Below are positions 8,476 through 16,401 of a stretch of DNA of 64,000 nucleotides, piece by piece. Below the pieces are notes generated by a model that made no database searches, was not told the DNA's origin, and saw only the letters and a program-made list of their open reading frames with translations. Each line of letters opens with the position of its first letter. The stretch's first letter is position 1. The position numbers were made by a program, and so were the translations under genes. The stretch comes from Myxococcus stipitatus DSM 14675 (GTDB lineage: Bacteria; Myxococcota; Myxococcia; Myxococcales; Myxococcaceae): contig NC_020126.1 of NCBI RefSeq assembly GCF_000331735.1, forward strand, positions 3,286,001 to 3,350,000. The letters run 5' to 3'.

Positions 8476-9284
8476 GTGGAGAGCTCGTGGAGACGTCGCT
8501 GTTGCGTGTGGCGCTGGCGGATGACGAGCCGCTGGCCCGGTCCCGCCTGCGCGCGCTGTTGTCGGCGGAGCCTCACGTCGAGGTGGTGATGGAGGCGTCC
8601 AGCGGCGCGGAGGCGGTGCGCGGCGTGCTGGAGGCCGCGCCGGATGTGTTGCTGCTCGACATCGAGATGCCCGCGGGAGACGGGTTCGAGGTCCTGCGCG
8701 CGCTGCCGCCCGAGGTGTTGCCGGTGGTGGTGTTCGTCACCGCCTGGCAGCAGCACGCGGTGAAGGCCTTCGAGGCCCAGGCGCTCGACTTCCTGCTCAA
8801 GCCCTATGACAAGGAGCGCTTCCGCGCGGCGCTGGCCCGGGCGCGTCAGCAGGTCCGGCTGCTGCGGCGCGGTGAGTCCGGGGCGAGGCGCGAGGCGCTC
8901 CTGTCTGGCCTGGCCCTGGCCGAGGCTCCGCTGCGCCGGCTCCCCGTCAAGGTGGACGGGCGCATCCGCTTCGTGGACTGCGCCTCCATCACCCACGTGG
9001 AGGCCGAGGCCAACTACGTGCGGGTGCACGCGGAAGGGGAGCAGCACGTCCTGCGCGAGACGCTGACGCACCTGGAGGAGCGCCTGGACCCTCGGCGCTT
9101 CCTGCGGGTCCACCGCTCCGTGCTCATCAACCTGGACAAGGTGCGGGAGATGGAGCCGCTCTCGCAAGGGGAGTACCTGCTGGTGCTGGGCACGCGCGGT
9201 GTCGCGGTGCGCACCGGGCGAAGCCACCGCGCCCGCGTGGAGGCCGCGCTGGGGCTGGGCGCGTCGGTGACGGAGTCGCGCTGA
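8472..9284 (+). CDS. LytTR-family response regulator
   Basis: A 270-residue partner of the preceding kinase. The receiver domain (~1-125) has the acidic pair ADDEP, the phosphorylatable Asp in LLLDIEMP, the conserved Thr in FVTAW and Lys in LLKPYD. A LytTR DNA-binding domain follows (~155-265; VEAEANYVRVH, FLRVHRSVLINLDKV). The start overlaps the kinase stop codon, so translation is coupled. Targets are unknown. The PD40 protein gene just downstream is a candidate only because of its position. Confidence 0.93.
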   Translation: MSGELVETSLLRVALADDEPLARSRLRALLSAEPHVEVVMEASSGAEAVRGVLEAAPDVLLLDIEMPAGDGFEVLRALPPEVLPVVVFVTAWQQHAVKAFEAQALDFLLKPYDKERFRAALARARQQVRLLRRGESGARREALLSGLALAEAPLRRLPVKVDGRIRFVDCASITHVEAEANYVRVHAEGEQHVLRETLTHLEERLDPRRFLRVHRSVLINLDKVREMEPLSQGEYLLVLGTRGVAVRTGRSHRARVEAALGLGASVTESR

Positions 9285-9406
9285 GGGCCGTCCCCGCGCC
9301 GCGTCCGTTCATCCCGCGGCCCGTTCGCTTCATCCCCACTTCCCGGACACGCGAAGCCGCGAGGCGTACCTCTTCGGTCGCACCATCCACCCGAGAGGAC
9401 CTCGCC

Positions 9407-10330
9407 ATGTCATCGTCATCGCGTTGCATCCCCGCGTTGCTCGCCGCGCTTGCCCTGTCCACCTCCGCGTCCGCGGCCGCTCCGCGCACGCCGGAGGTGC
9501 TGGCTCCTGGCTTCATCTCCTTGCCCGACCAGGAGGAGTGGCGCATCGCCTTCACGCCGGACGGTCGCACCGCCTTCTGGGGCGTGAGCTCCGGCTTCTT
9601 CCCGGAGACGCGCCAGGCCACCATCGTCTTCTCCGAGTGGCGTGACGGCCGCTGGTCGGAGCCGCGTCCCGCGCCCTTCTCGGGCGTGTACTCGGACATC
9701 GACCCGTTCGTCTCCCCGGATGGGCGCCGCCTGTTCTTCTCCTCCATCCGCCCGCTCAACGGCGAGCCTCGCGCCGATATCGAGGTGTGGGTGGTGGAGC
9801 GCCGCCGCGACGGAGGCTGGAGCGAGCCGCGCCACCTGGGCGGCACCGCGCTCAGCACCGGCGATGAGCTGTACCCGAGCGTGGACGCGCAGGGCACGCT
9901 CTACTTCGCCTCGGACCGCGAGGGCGGCTACGGCGCGTGGGACTTGTACCGCTCCAAGCTCCGCGCGGACGGCACCTACGGGCCCGCGGAGAACCTGGGG
10001 CCGGGCGTCAACACGGAGTACTGGGAGTTCAACCCCCACGTCACGCCGGATGGGAAGACGATGCTCTTCGCGTCCATCGGCCGGCCGGATGGGTATGGCT
10101 ATGGCGACTTGTACGTCTCCCAGCGCACGTGGCGAGGCTGGCAGCCCGCGCGCAACCTGGGCCCGACGGTGAACACGGCGCTGGACGAGTACCACCCGAC
10201 GCTCTCGCCCGACCACCGCACGCTCTACTTCGTGCGGCACCAGTATGAGCCGTTCGTCCCGAGCGAGCTCTACCACGTCCGCGTGGGGCGGCTCCTCCCC
10301 GAGCTGGACGTGTGCGACGTGCATCACTGA
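9407..10330 (+). CDS. Secreted PD40 (TolB-like) beta-propeller protein
   Basis: A 307-residue protein with a Sec signal peptide (about residues 1-25, Ala-rich). At least five PD40-type repeats are recognisable by their (S/T)PDG or equivalent turn followed by an aromatic strand: FTPDGRTAFW, VSPDGRRLFF, VDAQGTLYFAS, VTPDGKTMLFAS and LSPDHRTLYF. This predicts a periplasmic or extracellular beta-propeller, probably for binding proteins or glycans. A GAGAGGA ribosome site supports the start. No catalytic motif is seen. Confidence 0.75.
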   Translation: MSSSSRCIPALLAALALSTSASAAAPRTPEVLAPGFISLPDQEEWRIAFTPDGRTAFWGVSSGFFPETRQATIVFSEWRDGRWSEPRPAPFSGVYSDIDPFVSPDGRRLFFSSIRPLNGEPRADIEVWVVERRRDGGWSEPRHLGGTALSTGDELYPSVDAQGTLYFASDREGGYGAWDLYRSKLRADGTYGPAENLGPGVNTEYWEFNPHVTPDGKTMLFASIGRPDGYGYGDLYVSQRTWRGWQPARNLGPTVNTALDEYHPTLSPDHRTLYFVRHQYEPFVPSELYHVRVGRLLPELDVCDVHH

Positions 10331-10342
10331 GGCGCCCCGTGG

Positions 10343-10374
10343 CTCCGCCCGGTGTCAGGGGACTCCGGGCGGAG
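10343..10374. terminator. Bidirectional hairpin between convergent genes
   Basis: A 10-bp perfect inverted repeat (CTCCGCCCGG / CCGGGCGGAG) with a 12-nt loop lies between the stops of the PD40 gene and the serine protease gene. There is no T-tract on either side. Confidence 0.4.
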
Positions 10375-10393
10375 TCTCGGTTCGACGCCCCCC

Positions 10394-12397
10394 TCAGCGC
10401 GTCTCGAGGCGGAGGTTGTCCAGGGCCAGGTCGGGCTGTCCCTTGGGCAGGTCGACGAAGAAGGCCACGGGCTGCGCATCCCCCAGGTTGAAGTGGGCCA
10501 GGATGTGCCGGCTCACCGAGTTGCAGCGCATGCGCAGCTCGCGGTTGTCGGAGGTGATGAATCCACACGTCGCCCCCGTCACGTCGCGCGACGTGTCGAA
10601 CTCCACCCGCCACGTGCGCCCTCGGATGAACGCCTGTCGCGTCACGAGGAAGCGCTGGCCGCCCTTCACGCGCGCGGCGAAGCCGGAGGAGCCCATCCGC
10701 GTCCAGGTGGCCGGAACGGGAGTGCGCGTGCCGGGCTCGACGATGCCCATGCCCACGCGCTGTGAGCGGTACTCGAAGCCATTGGCGAGCGGGTCCGCGA
10801 CGGTGGTGATCTCCGTCACCGCGAACGCCCCCGAGCCCTGCGCCGCGGATATCTGGAGCGTCTGGCTGCCGCCGCGGGTGGCCTTGAAGGCGATGCCGAC
10901 GAGCCCCGCGGCCTCCGCCGCATGCACGACGGGGCGCACGCCGCGCAGCAGCGTCTGGTTGCCCAGCGCGAGCGTGATGAGCGGAGGCGTGCCCTCCAGG
11001 GAGCGGATGCGGACCGACACGCGATAGGTCATCCCCGCGACGACGTTCGCCGGGGGGAGGGTGACGGTCTCTCCTCGCGCGACGGGGACCAGGGGCTCGT
11101 TGACGATGCGCAGGCGCTCCCACGCGGTGCACGTGGTGTCCGTGCACGGCCAGCGCTTGGGGAAGGCCTGTCTGCCGACCATGCCCTTGCGAAGAATCCA
11201 GATGTCGTGGGTGAGCCAGAGCAGGGGATTGGGGAACAGGCCCGGCTCCTCGGTGCCGCAGACGTCCGTCGTGCTCCTGCCCTCCGCGAGCTTCTGGGTG
11301 ACGGCGAGCCGCGCATAGCCCAGTCCTCCGTCGCCGGGTTTTCGCGCGGTGCGGTCGGGGTCCTCGCAGAGGAAGTCATAGTCATGCGCGGTGAAGACCC
11401 ATTTGTCCCACGTGGCCACGGGGCCCAGCAGCTCCTGCGTGCCCAGCCCCGCGTTGAGCTGGGTGATGCCGGAGCCCGACGAGCCGTGGCAGCCGTGCAG
11501 CTCCGTCAGCCGCGCGTCGGTGCCCACCAGCGTCACGCCCAGCGAGACGGTGGGTCGAGGCGGGTCGCTCCACGGCTTGGAGACGAGCGGGAGGAGCTGG
11601 TTGGCCGGGTAGTAGTGGTAGTTCTGGACCGGGTCGTAGTTGGCGTAGAGCGTGTAGTGCTGCCAGAGGTCGGAGCGCCGGTCGTCGGGGATGGCGTAGA
11701 CCTCATGGGCCCAGGCCATGGACACGGGCACTCCCACGCCCTCGTGGTCCGCGACGCTCAGGTAGTCGTAGCGGCAGCCGGGGCTCGCGGGGCCGCAGTC
11801 GAGCAGGGCCGTGTCGGCGCGAGGGAAGTTGCCCGGGCAGTTGTACGTGCCATAGGCGTTGCCGCAGCGGGAGACGACGCGGCACTGATAGGACGTGGTG
11901 CTGTAGCCCGGGCCCAAGGGTGTGCGGCGGTAGCGGGGGAAGGTGCCGGCCAGGCTGTTCGCGGTGGCCTCCCACTTCACGTCCGCCTCCACCATCGGGT
12001 CATACATCTGGACCTCGAGTGGTTGGTGGGGTGGGTCCCACACGTTGATGTCGTCCACGCAGTGGGCGGCGGTGATGGCCTTGCGCGGAGAGATGAAGGT
12101 GACGCCGCAGGTGTAGCGCAGCGGGCTGCCGTCCAGGCCCAGCCGGAGCTCGTGGGTGTCGGGCTGTCGCATCGGGACGAAGAGGGTGCCTCGGCTGAGC
12201 TGGCTGCTGGCCATGGCGCCTCCCGGAGAGAAGGCCATGTCGTAGTAGTCCCGATAGGCCAGCTGCACCTGCTGGGGCGTGGCCCCGGGCTCTTCGGTGG
12301 TGGGCTCGTCGAGCGGGCGGCATGCGGCGAGCGCGGCGCCCAGGATTGAAAGATGGAAGCTCGCGCCGAACCACGCGGCGCGAAGTGTCGTCTCCAT
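10394..12397 (-). CDS. Trypsin-like serine protease lipoprotein with C-terminal jelly-roll-like region
   Basis: A 667-residue lipoprotein (lipobox ALAAC at about residue 26). The S1-type protease region is marked by KAITAAHCVDD (catalytic His at about 112), a candidate catalytic Asp in RADTALLDCG, and a candidate nucleophilic Ser in GCHGSSGSGI, which replaces the usual GDSGGP. Many Cys residues suggest disulphides. The C-terminal ~230 residues resemble a carbohydrate-binding-type beta sandwich (TYRVSVRIRSLEGT..., FVDLPKGQPDLALDNLRLE). The start at 12397 has a GGGAGA ribosome site. Whether it is active is uncertain, because the Ser motif is atypical. Confidence 0.72.
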   Translation of the reverse strand: METTLRAAWFGASFHLSILGAALAACRPLDEPTTEEPGATPQQVQLAYRDYYDMAFSPGGAMASSQLSRGTLFVPMRQPDTHELRLGLDGSPLRYTCGVTFISPRKAITAAHCVDDINVWDPPHQPLEVQMYDPMVEADVKWEATANSLAGTFPRYRRTPLGPGYSTTSYQCRVVSRCGNAYGTYNCPGNFPRADTALLDCGPASPGCRYDYLSVADHEGVGVPVSMAWAHEVYAIPDDRRSDLWQHYTLYANYDPVQNYHYYPANQLLPLVSKPWSDPPRPTVSLGVTLVGTDARLTELHGCHGSSGSGITQLNAGLGTQELLGPVATWDKWVFTAHDYDFLCEDPDRTARKPGDGGLGYARLAVTQKLAEGRSTTDVCGTEEPGLFPNPLLWLTHDIWILRKGMVGRQAFPKRWPCTDTTCTAWERLRIVNEPLVPVARGETVTLPPANVVAGMTYRVSVRIRSLEGTPPLITLALGNQTLLRGVRPVVHAAEAAGLVGIAFKATRGGSQTLQISAAQGSGAFAVTEITTVADPLANGFEYRSQRVGMGIVEPGTRTPVPATWTRMGSSGFAARVKGGQRFLVTRQAFIRGRTWRVEFDTSRDVTGATCGFITSDNRELRMRCNSVSRHILAHFNLGDAQPVAFFVDLPKGQPDLALDNLRLETR

Positions 12398-12676
12398 TTG
12401 GATGATTCTCCCTGTCCGTCGGACGGGCCGCGCGACTCGCGACCCCTCGTGCAAGCTGGCGATGCCCCTGGCGGAGGACGCCCCGAGGGGTGGGCTCCGC
12501 GTTCGTTTGGAGTCCGCCTGTGTTGAGCGCTCAGCCTCGCCAGTCCGGCCCTGTCACGGAGCCGACGCGCGGCGATGCGGGGGCTGCATGCGGGTTCAGG
12601 CCGGGTGGAAACGACGGGGCGGGCCTGGGAGTGAGCCGCCGTGTGGCCGGCCGCCCCCGAGGACCTGGGGCGCGTC

Positions 12677-12682
12677 TATACT
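12677..12682 (+). promoter_or_regulatory. Putative -10 hexamer (TATACT) of the TAXI protein gene
   Basis: TATACT lies 11 nt before the ATG at 12694, with no Shine-Dalgarno between. The rest of the 296-bp divergent intergenic region (12398-12693) holds no gene that I can support. Confidence 0.4.
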
Positions 12683-12693
12683 CCGCGCCCATC

Positions 12694-14061
12694 ATGACGG
12701 CGGACCCTCACAAGCAGCAGTTGCGGCGCACGATGCGGCGGGATTTGTGGCTCACGCTCACGCCCGCGGTACTCCTCATGGGCGCCGCCTTCGCCGCCGC
12801 GTTCCACTTCATCGAGCCCGCCCCACCCAAGAAGCTCGTCCTGGCCATGTCGCCGGACGAGGGCGGCTTCCGGTTCTACGCCCGGAAGTATCAGGACTTC
12901 CTCGCCCGGCACGGCGTCACCCTGGAGCTGCGCTCGACGAAGGGCTCCATCGACAACATCGCGCTGCTCGCCGACGCGCGGTCCGGCGTCGACGTGGCCT
13001 TCGTGCAGAGCGGCACCGTGGCCAGCGAGAAGGCGGCGGAGAACGTGGTGTCGCTGGGCAGCCTCTCCTACGTGCCCCTCTGGGTCTTCCACAGGGGCGA
13101 GCCGCTGGAGGACGTGCGCCAGCTCGAGGGCCGCCGCATCGCGGTGGGCCCCGAGGGCAGCGGCACCCGCGCGCTGGCGCTCACGCTGCTCAAGGCCAAC
13201 GCGGTGGAGGGCGCGCCCACGGAGCTGCTTCCCCTGGAGCGCGACGCCGCCGTGGAGCAGTTGAAGCAGGGCCAGCTCGACGCCGTGTTCCTCATCTCCC
13301 CCGCGGAGTCGCCCATCATCCACAAGCTGGCGGCGGTGCCGGGCATCCAGCTGCTGAGCTTCTCGCGGGCGGAGGCGTACTCGCGCCGCTTCACGTACCT
13401 GTCCCGCCTGGTGCTGCCGCGCGGCGTGTTCAACCTGGCGGCGGACATCCCGGAGCGGGACGTGGAGGTGCTCGCGCCCACGGCGAACCTGGTGGCGCGC
13501 GACTCGCTGCACCCCGCGCTCGCCTACCTCCTCATGCGCGCGGCCAGCGAGGTCCATGGCAAGGCGGGCCTGCTCGACGGGGCCGGCGAGTTCCCCGCAC
13601 CGCGCGAGACGGGCTTCCCCCTGAGCAGCGAGGCCCGCCGCTACTACGAGGCCGGCGTGCCGCTGCTCCAGCGCTACCTGCCGTTCTGGGCGGCCAACCT
13701 GGTGGACCGGCTCTGGGTGATGCTCGTGCCCTTCATCGCCGTGGTGGTGCCGCTGTTCCGCATCATCCCCGCGCTCTACCAGTGGCGCATCCGCTCGCGC
13801 ATCGTCCGCTGGTACGCGCGCCTGAAGGAGATTGAAATCCAGCTCGACGAGAACCCCGGGCGGGAGATGCTCGAGGACATGCTCAAGCGGCTGGAGGAGG
13901 CCGAGCGGGAGGTCAACCGCATCCCCATGCCCCTGTCGTACGCGGAGAACCTCTACTTCTTCCGCGAGCACATCGAGGTGGTCCGCCGGCGCCTCATCCG
14001 CCGGCTCGCCGGGGGCCTGGAGGGCGTGGACGGCCATCTCCAGCATGCCAGCGCACAGTAG
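12694..14061 (+). CDS. TAXI-family TRAP solute-binding protein, membrane-anchored orphan
   Basis: A 455-residue protein. One N-terminal membrane segment (~20-40) is followed by a TAXI-type periplasmic binding domain (~50-320; KGSIDNIALLADARSGVDVAFVQ is split around the family core, then GPEGSGTRALALTLL). A second membrane segment (~330-360, DRLWVMLVPFIAVVVPLF) and a charged coiled-coil tail follow. TAXI proteins normally deliver ligands to fused TRAP permease subunits, but no permease gene is adjacent. The tail suggests that the binding domain is tethered and signals to, or scaffolds, something cytoplasmic. Confidence 0.83.
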   Translation: MTADPHKQQLRRTMRRDLWLTLTPAVLLMGAAFAAAFHFIEPAPPKKLVLAMSPDEGGFRFYARKYQDFLARHGVTLELRSTKGSIDNIALLADARSGVDVAFVQSGTVASEKAAENVVSLGSLSYVPLWVFHRGEPLEDVRQLEGRRIAVGPEGSGTRALALTLLKANAVEGAPTELLPLERDAAVEQLKQGQLDAVFLISPAESPIIHKLAAVPGIQLLSFSRAEAYSRRFTYLSRLVLPRGVFNLAADIPERDVEVLAPTANLVARDSLHPALAYLLMRAASEVHGKAGLLDGAGEFPAPRETGFPLSSEARRYYEAGVPLLQRYLPFWAANLVDRLWVMLVPFIAVVVPLFRIIPALYQWRIRSRIVRWYARLKEIEIQLDENPGREMLEDMLKRLEEAEREVNRIPMPLSYAENLYFFREHIEVVRRRLIRRLAGGLEGVDGHLQHASAQ

Positions 14062-14163
14062 GCCGTGTGCCGGGGCGACTTCCCCCGTGCGGCCGCCCCG
14101 CCGAGTTGATATGCAAGCCCGACGATGGCGATGGACGCCATCCCCTCTCTCCCAGGAGGCTCC

Positions 14164-14229
14164 ATGTACGCCGACCTTGATCTTGCCGCGGTGGAAGCCC
14201 TGTTCGCCTGGGGGACGTGGGCCGCTTAA
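14164..14229 (+). CDS. 21-residue small ORF with strong ribosome site
   Basis: The ATG at 14164 is preceded by a near-perfect AGGAGG at 6 nt spacing and is followed by 20 further sense codons and a TAA. The peptide begins MYADLDLAAVEALF and contains two Trp. It lies between the TAXI gene and rsgA, in the same frame as rsgA but separated from it by the stop. It could be a real small protein, a leader, or the remains of a longer gene. No homologue is recognised. Confidence 0.4.
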   Translation: MYADLDLAAVEALFAWGTWAA

Positions 14230-14331
14230 GCCAGGCCCGCCCGAAGGTCCGTCACAGCACGGTCCCCACCTCCAGGTGCCCTGAAGAATCCAGGTGCGCC
14301 GCTGGCACCGCTCTGTCCGGAGTCCTTCATC

Positions 14332-15420
14332 GTGTCACTTGAATCCCTTGGTTGGGGGCCCGAGCTGGCCCAGGTTTTCTCTCGAGTCGTCGAGTCGTCG
14401 TCCCTCTCCCTCGTCCCCGGCCGCGTGGTGCGCCAGGAGCGCGGGCTTCTCACCGTCCAGACGGCGGAACGCATCCTGTTGGTGCGCACGGCCGGAAGGC
14501 TCCTCCACAACGCGCCCGGCGCCGAGTCGCTCCCCACCGTGGGCGACTGGGTCGCGCTGCAACTGCCCTCCGGCGCGGGGGACGGCATGCTGCACGCCGT
14601 GCTCCCCCGAAAGAGCCTGCTCATGCGCCGCGGCGTGGGCCGGGAGGGAAGTGGGCAGCTCATCGCGGCCAACCTGGACGTGGTGCTGCTGGTCGCCGGG
14701 CTGGATTCGAACTTCAATCCCCGCCGCATCGAACGCGCGCTGGCCATGGCGTGGAGCAGCGGCGCGTCCCCCGCGGTGCTGCTCTCCAAGGCGGACCTCA
14801 TGGAGGACGCGCTCAGCGCCGTCCAGGAGGTGGAGGCGCTGGCCCCTGGCGTCCCCGTGCTCGCGTTGAGCGCGTGGACCGGCGAGGGGCTGGACGCGGT
14901 GCGGGCGCTGCTGCCCCCAGGCAAGACGGGCGCCCTGCTGGGCTCATCGGGCGTGGGCAAGTCCACCCTGGTCAACCAGCTCCTCGGCGAGGAGCGTCTG
15001 GCCACCCAGCCGGTCCGCACCGAGGATGACAAGGGGCGTCACACCACCACGAACCGGGAGCTGTTCCTGCTGCCGCATGGGGGGCTGCTCATCGACGGGC
15101 CCGGGATGCGGGAGCTGGGGCTCCTGGGAGACGAGGAGGAGGGGGTCCAGCAGACCTTCACGGACATCCTCGAGCTCGCCGACAGTTGCCGCTTCCGCGA
15201 CTGCGGCCACCAGCAGGAGCCCGGCTGCGCCGTCCGCGCCGCTGTCCAGTCCGGCACACTCCCTCAAGCGCGCCTGGACAGCTACGAGAAGCTGAAGCGG
15301 GAGCGGGCCTTCCACGCCCGGCAGACGAATGCCGCGGCCCAGCACGAGCACCGCCGCTTCGAGCGGGACAGGACCTTGGTGGGTTGGGAAGTCTCGCGAG
15401 CCAAGCGACGCCGGGACTGA
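14332..15420 (+). CDS. rsgA: Ribosome small-subunit-dependent GTPase A
   Basis: A 362-residue circularly permuted GTPase that checks late 30S ribosome assembly. An N-terminal OB fold (~25-95) precedes the GTPase motifs in permuted order: G4 (SKAD), G5 (ALSAWTG), G1 (GSSGVGKST, residues ~204-212), G2 region (GRHTTT) and G3 (DGPGMRE). The C-terminal zinc-binding helix has C-x4-C-x-H spacing in SCRFRDCGH and a later Cys. The start codon is GTG at 14332, preceded by CCGGAG. The length is normal for the family. Confidence 0.95.
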   Translation: MSLESLGWGPELAQVFSRVVESSSLSLVPGRVVRQERGLLTVQTAERILLVRTAGRLLHNAPGAESLPTVGDWVALQLPSGAGDGMLHAVLPRKSLLMRRGVGREGSGQLIAANLDVVLLVAGLDSNFNPRRIERALAMAWSSGASPAVLLSKADLMEDALSAVQEVEALAPGVPVLALSAWTGEGLDAVRALLPPGKTGALLGSSGVGKSTLVNQLLGEERLATQPVRTEDDKGRHTTTNRELFLLPHGGLLIDGPGMRELGLLGDEEEGVQQTFTDILELADSCRFRDCGHQQEPGCAVRAAVQSGTLPQARLDSYEKLKRERAFHARQTNAAAQHEHRRFERDRTLVGWEVSRAKRRRD

Positions 15421-15800
15421 CCGAGCACCCGAAAATCCCCCAAAAATCCCCCGCTCAAGGATTCAGGCGCGCCGCGTTTGGATACACGAAAGGTGGGGGC
15501 ACCGGGCTGAGCCTGGGGCCCAAGGGATTCAAGCGCTGAGCGCTTGATGGGGGCTTGGGGGGAGTGTCCGGGCGTCGTTCCCCGGCACTCGAGTTTTCGA
15601 ACGCACGGCGTTCGAGGGGGGGAAGAGGCGCGCCGGGGGGCTCGTCTCTGACCTTGACGAGGGGGCGCCCCTGGGGAGGGGCGTGGCTTCCGGAGGGCAT
15701 GCCGAGGGGCGTGCCGACGCCGTACCGGAAGTTCGAATTTTCGCAGTCCTTCATACGGCGGGGAGCGCGTCGAGGGGGCGCGCTCCCCGCGGTTCTTTTT
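15421..15800 (+). ncRNA. Structured gene-free region, candidate non-coding RNA or long 3' UTR
   Basis: This is the longest gene-free stretch in the window (425 bp in all, 15421-15844). On the plus strand it contains a series of hairpins: 15530-15546 (7 bp), 15597-15615 (8 bp, perfect), 15641-15661 (6 bp), 15666-15683 (6 bp), a GGCATGCC-centred element near 15696-15715, and a 12-bp terminator at its end. Composition differs from the flanking genes (A and T runs such as AAAATCCCCCAAAAATCCCCC). It does not match tmRNA, RNase P or SRP signatures that I can recall. It may be an independent RNA or the 3' UTR of rsgA. Confidence 0.35.
15758..15800 (+). terminator. Intrinsic terminator, plus strand
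   Basis: A perfect 12-bp stem (GCGGGGAGCGCG / CGCGCTCCCCGC) with a 9-nt loop is followed by GGTTCTTTTT. The T-run is on the plus-strand side only, so something transcribed left to right ends here. Confidence 0.7.
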
Positions 15801-15811
15801 GGGGCAGAGGT

Positions 15812-15832
15812 GCCGGGCCGCGAGGGCCCGGC
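15812..15832 (-). terminator. Hairpin after the small lipoprotein gene
   Basis: A perfect 8-bp inverted repeat (GCCGGGCC / GGCCCGGC) with a 5-nt loop lies just beyond the stop of the lipoprotein gene at 15845. The following T content on the minus strand is poor. Confidence 0.35.
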
Positions 15833-15844
15833 GTTCCGGACGCG

Positions 15845-16363
15845 CTACTTCGCGTCCGTCGACTGCATCAGCTTGATGCTCTGCCCGGACTCATCCGTCA
15901 CCACCGAGCCGGCGCTCTTCTGCTGCGCCTCCGTAGGCGTGCCCACGGAGAAGCTGGACACCTTCGACAGCGGGTTGCCGTCGAACGTGCCGCTGACGGC
16001 GACGACGAGGTGCGAGCGGCCGGCGCCCGGGGTGAACGCGACCTCGAAGGTCTGCGTGGAGGCCCCGGAGACCTGGATGCCGCGCACGGGCGAGGTGTCA
16101 CCGGACACCTGGAGCCCTTCGACACCGGAGAGGTCCACCCGCACGTCGCTGCCCGCGGACAGGAAGCGCACGGTGACGGTGGCCTTGTTCTCGTGGAGCT
16201 TCGCGCCCACTTCGACGGGAGCGCTGAACTTGCCGACGGGCGTCTCTTCCTTGTGGGAAGCGGTGTCCGCCGAGTTGGGGCTGTTCTTGGCGGGAGAGGT
16301 GCAAGCAAGCGGCGCCGCCAGCGCGAGGAGGCCAGCGAGGACCGCGGGGGCAATGCGATTCAT
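15845..16363 (-). CDS. Small lipoprotein of unknown function
   Basis: A 172-residue protein. The signal peptide ends at a Cys (LAAPLACTS), predicting a lipoprotein. The mature part is polar and beta-rich (KATVTVRFLSAGSDVRVDLS), ending in a Lys/Gln-rich tail. No known domain is recognised. The ATG at 16363 is preferred over an upstream ATG at 16405 because it puts the signal peptide at the N-terminus. It follows the metalloprotease gene by 38 bp on the same strand, so the two probably form an operon and may act together outside the cell. Confidence 0.7.
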   Translation of the reverse strand: MNRIAPAVLAGLLALAAPLACTSPAKNSPNSADTASHKEETPVGKFSAPVEVGAKLHENKATVTVRFLSAGSDVRVDLSGVEGLQVSGDTSPVRGIQVSGASTQTFEVAFTPGAGRSHLVVAVSGTFDGNPLSKVSSFSVGTPTEAQQKSAGSVVTDESGQSIKLMQSTDAK

Positions 16364-16401
16364 GGGTGCTCCTGGAAGTGAGTGAGGCATGCGGCGGCCA
16401 C

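Noticed and set aside
15455..15754. A 99-codon minus-strand ORF in the gene-free region.
   Set aside because: Pro-rich, low-complexity product, no ribosome site, and it runs through the hairpins; RNA structure is the better explanation.
15555..16385. A 276-codon plus-strand ORF through the gene-free region and the lipoprotein gene.
   Set aside because: It is antisense to a convincing lipoprotein gene and its product has no recognisable domain.
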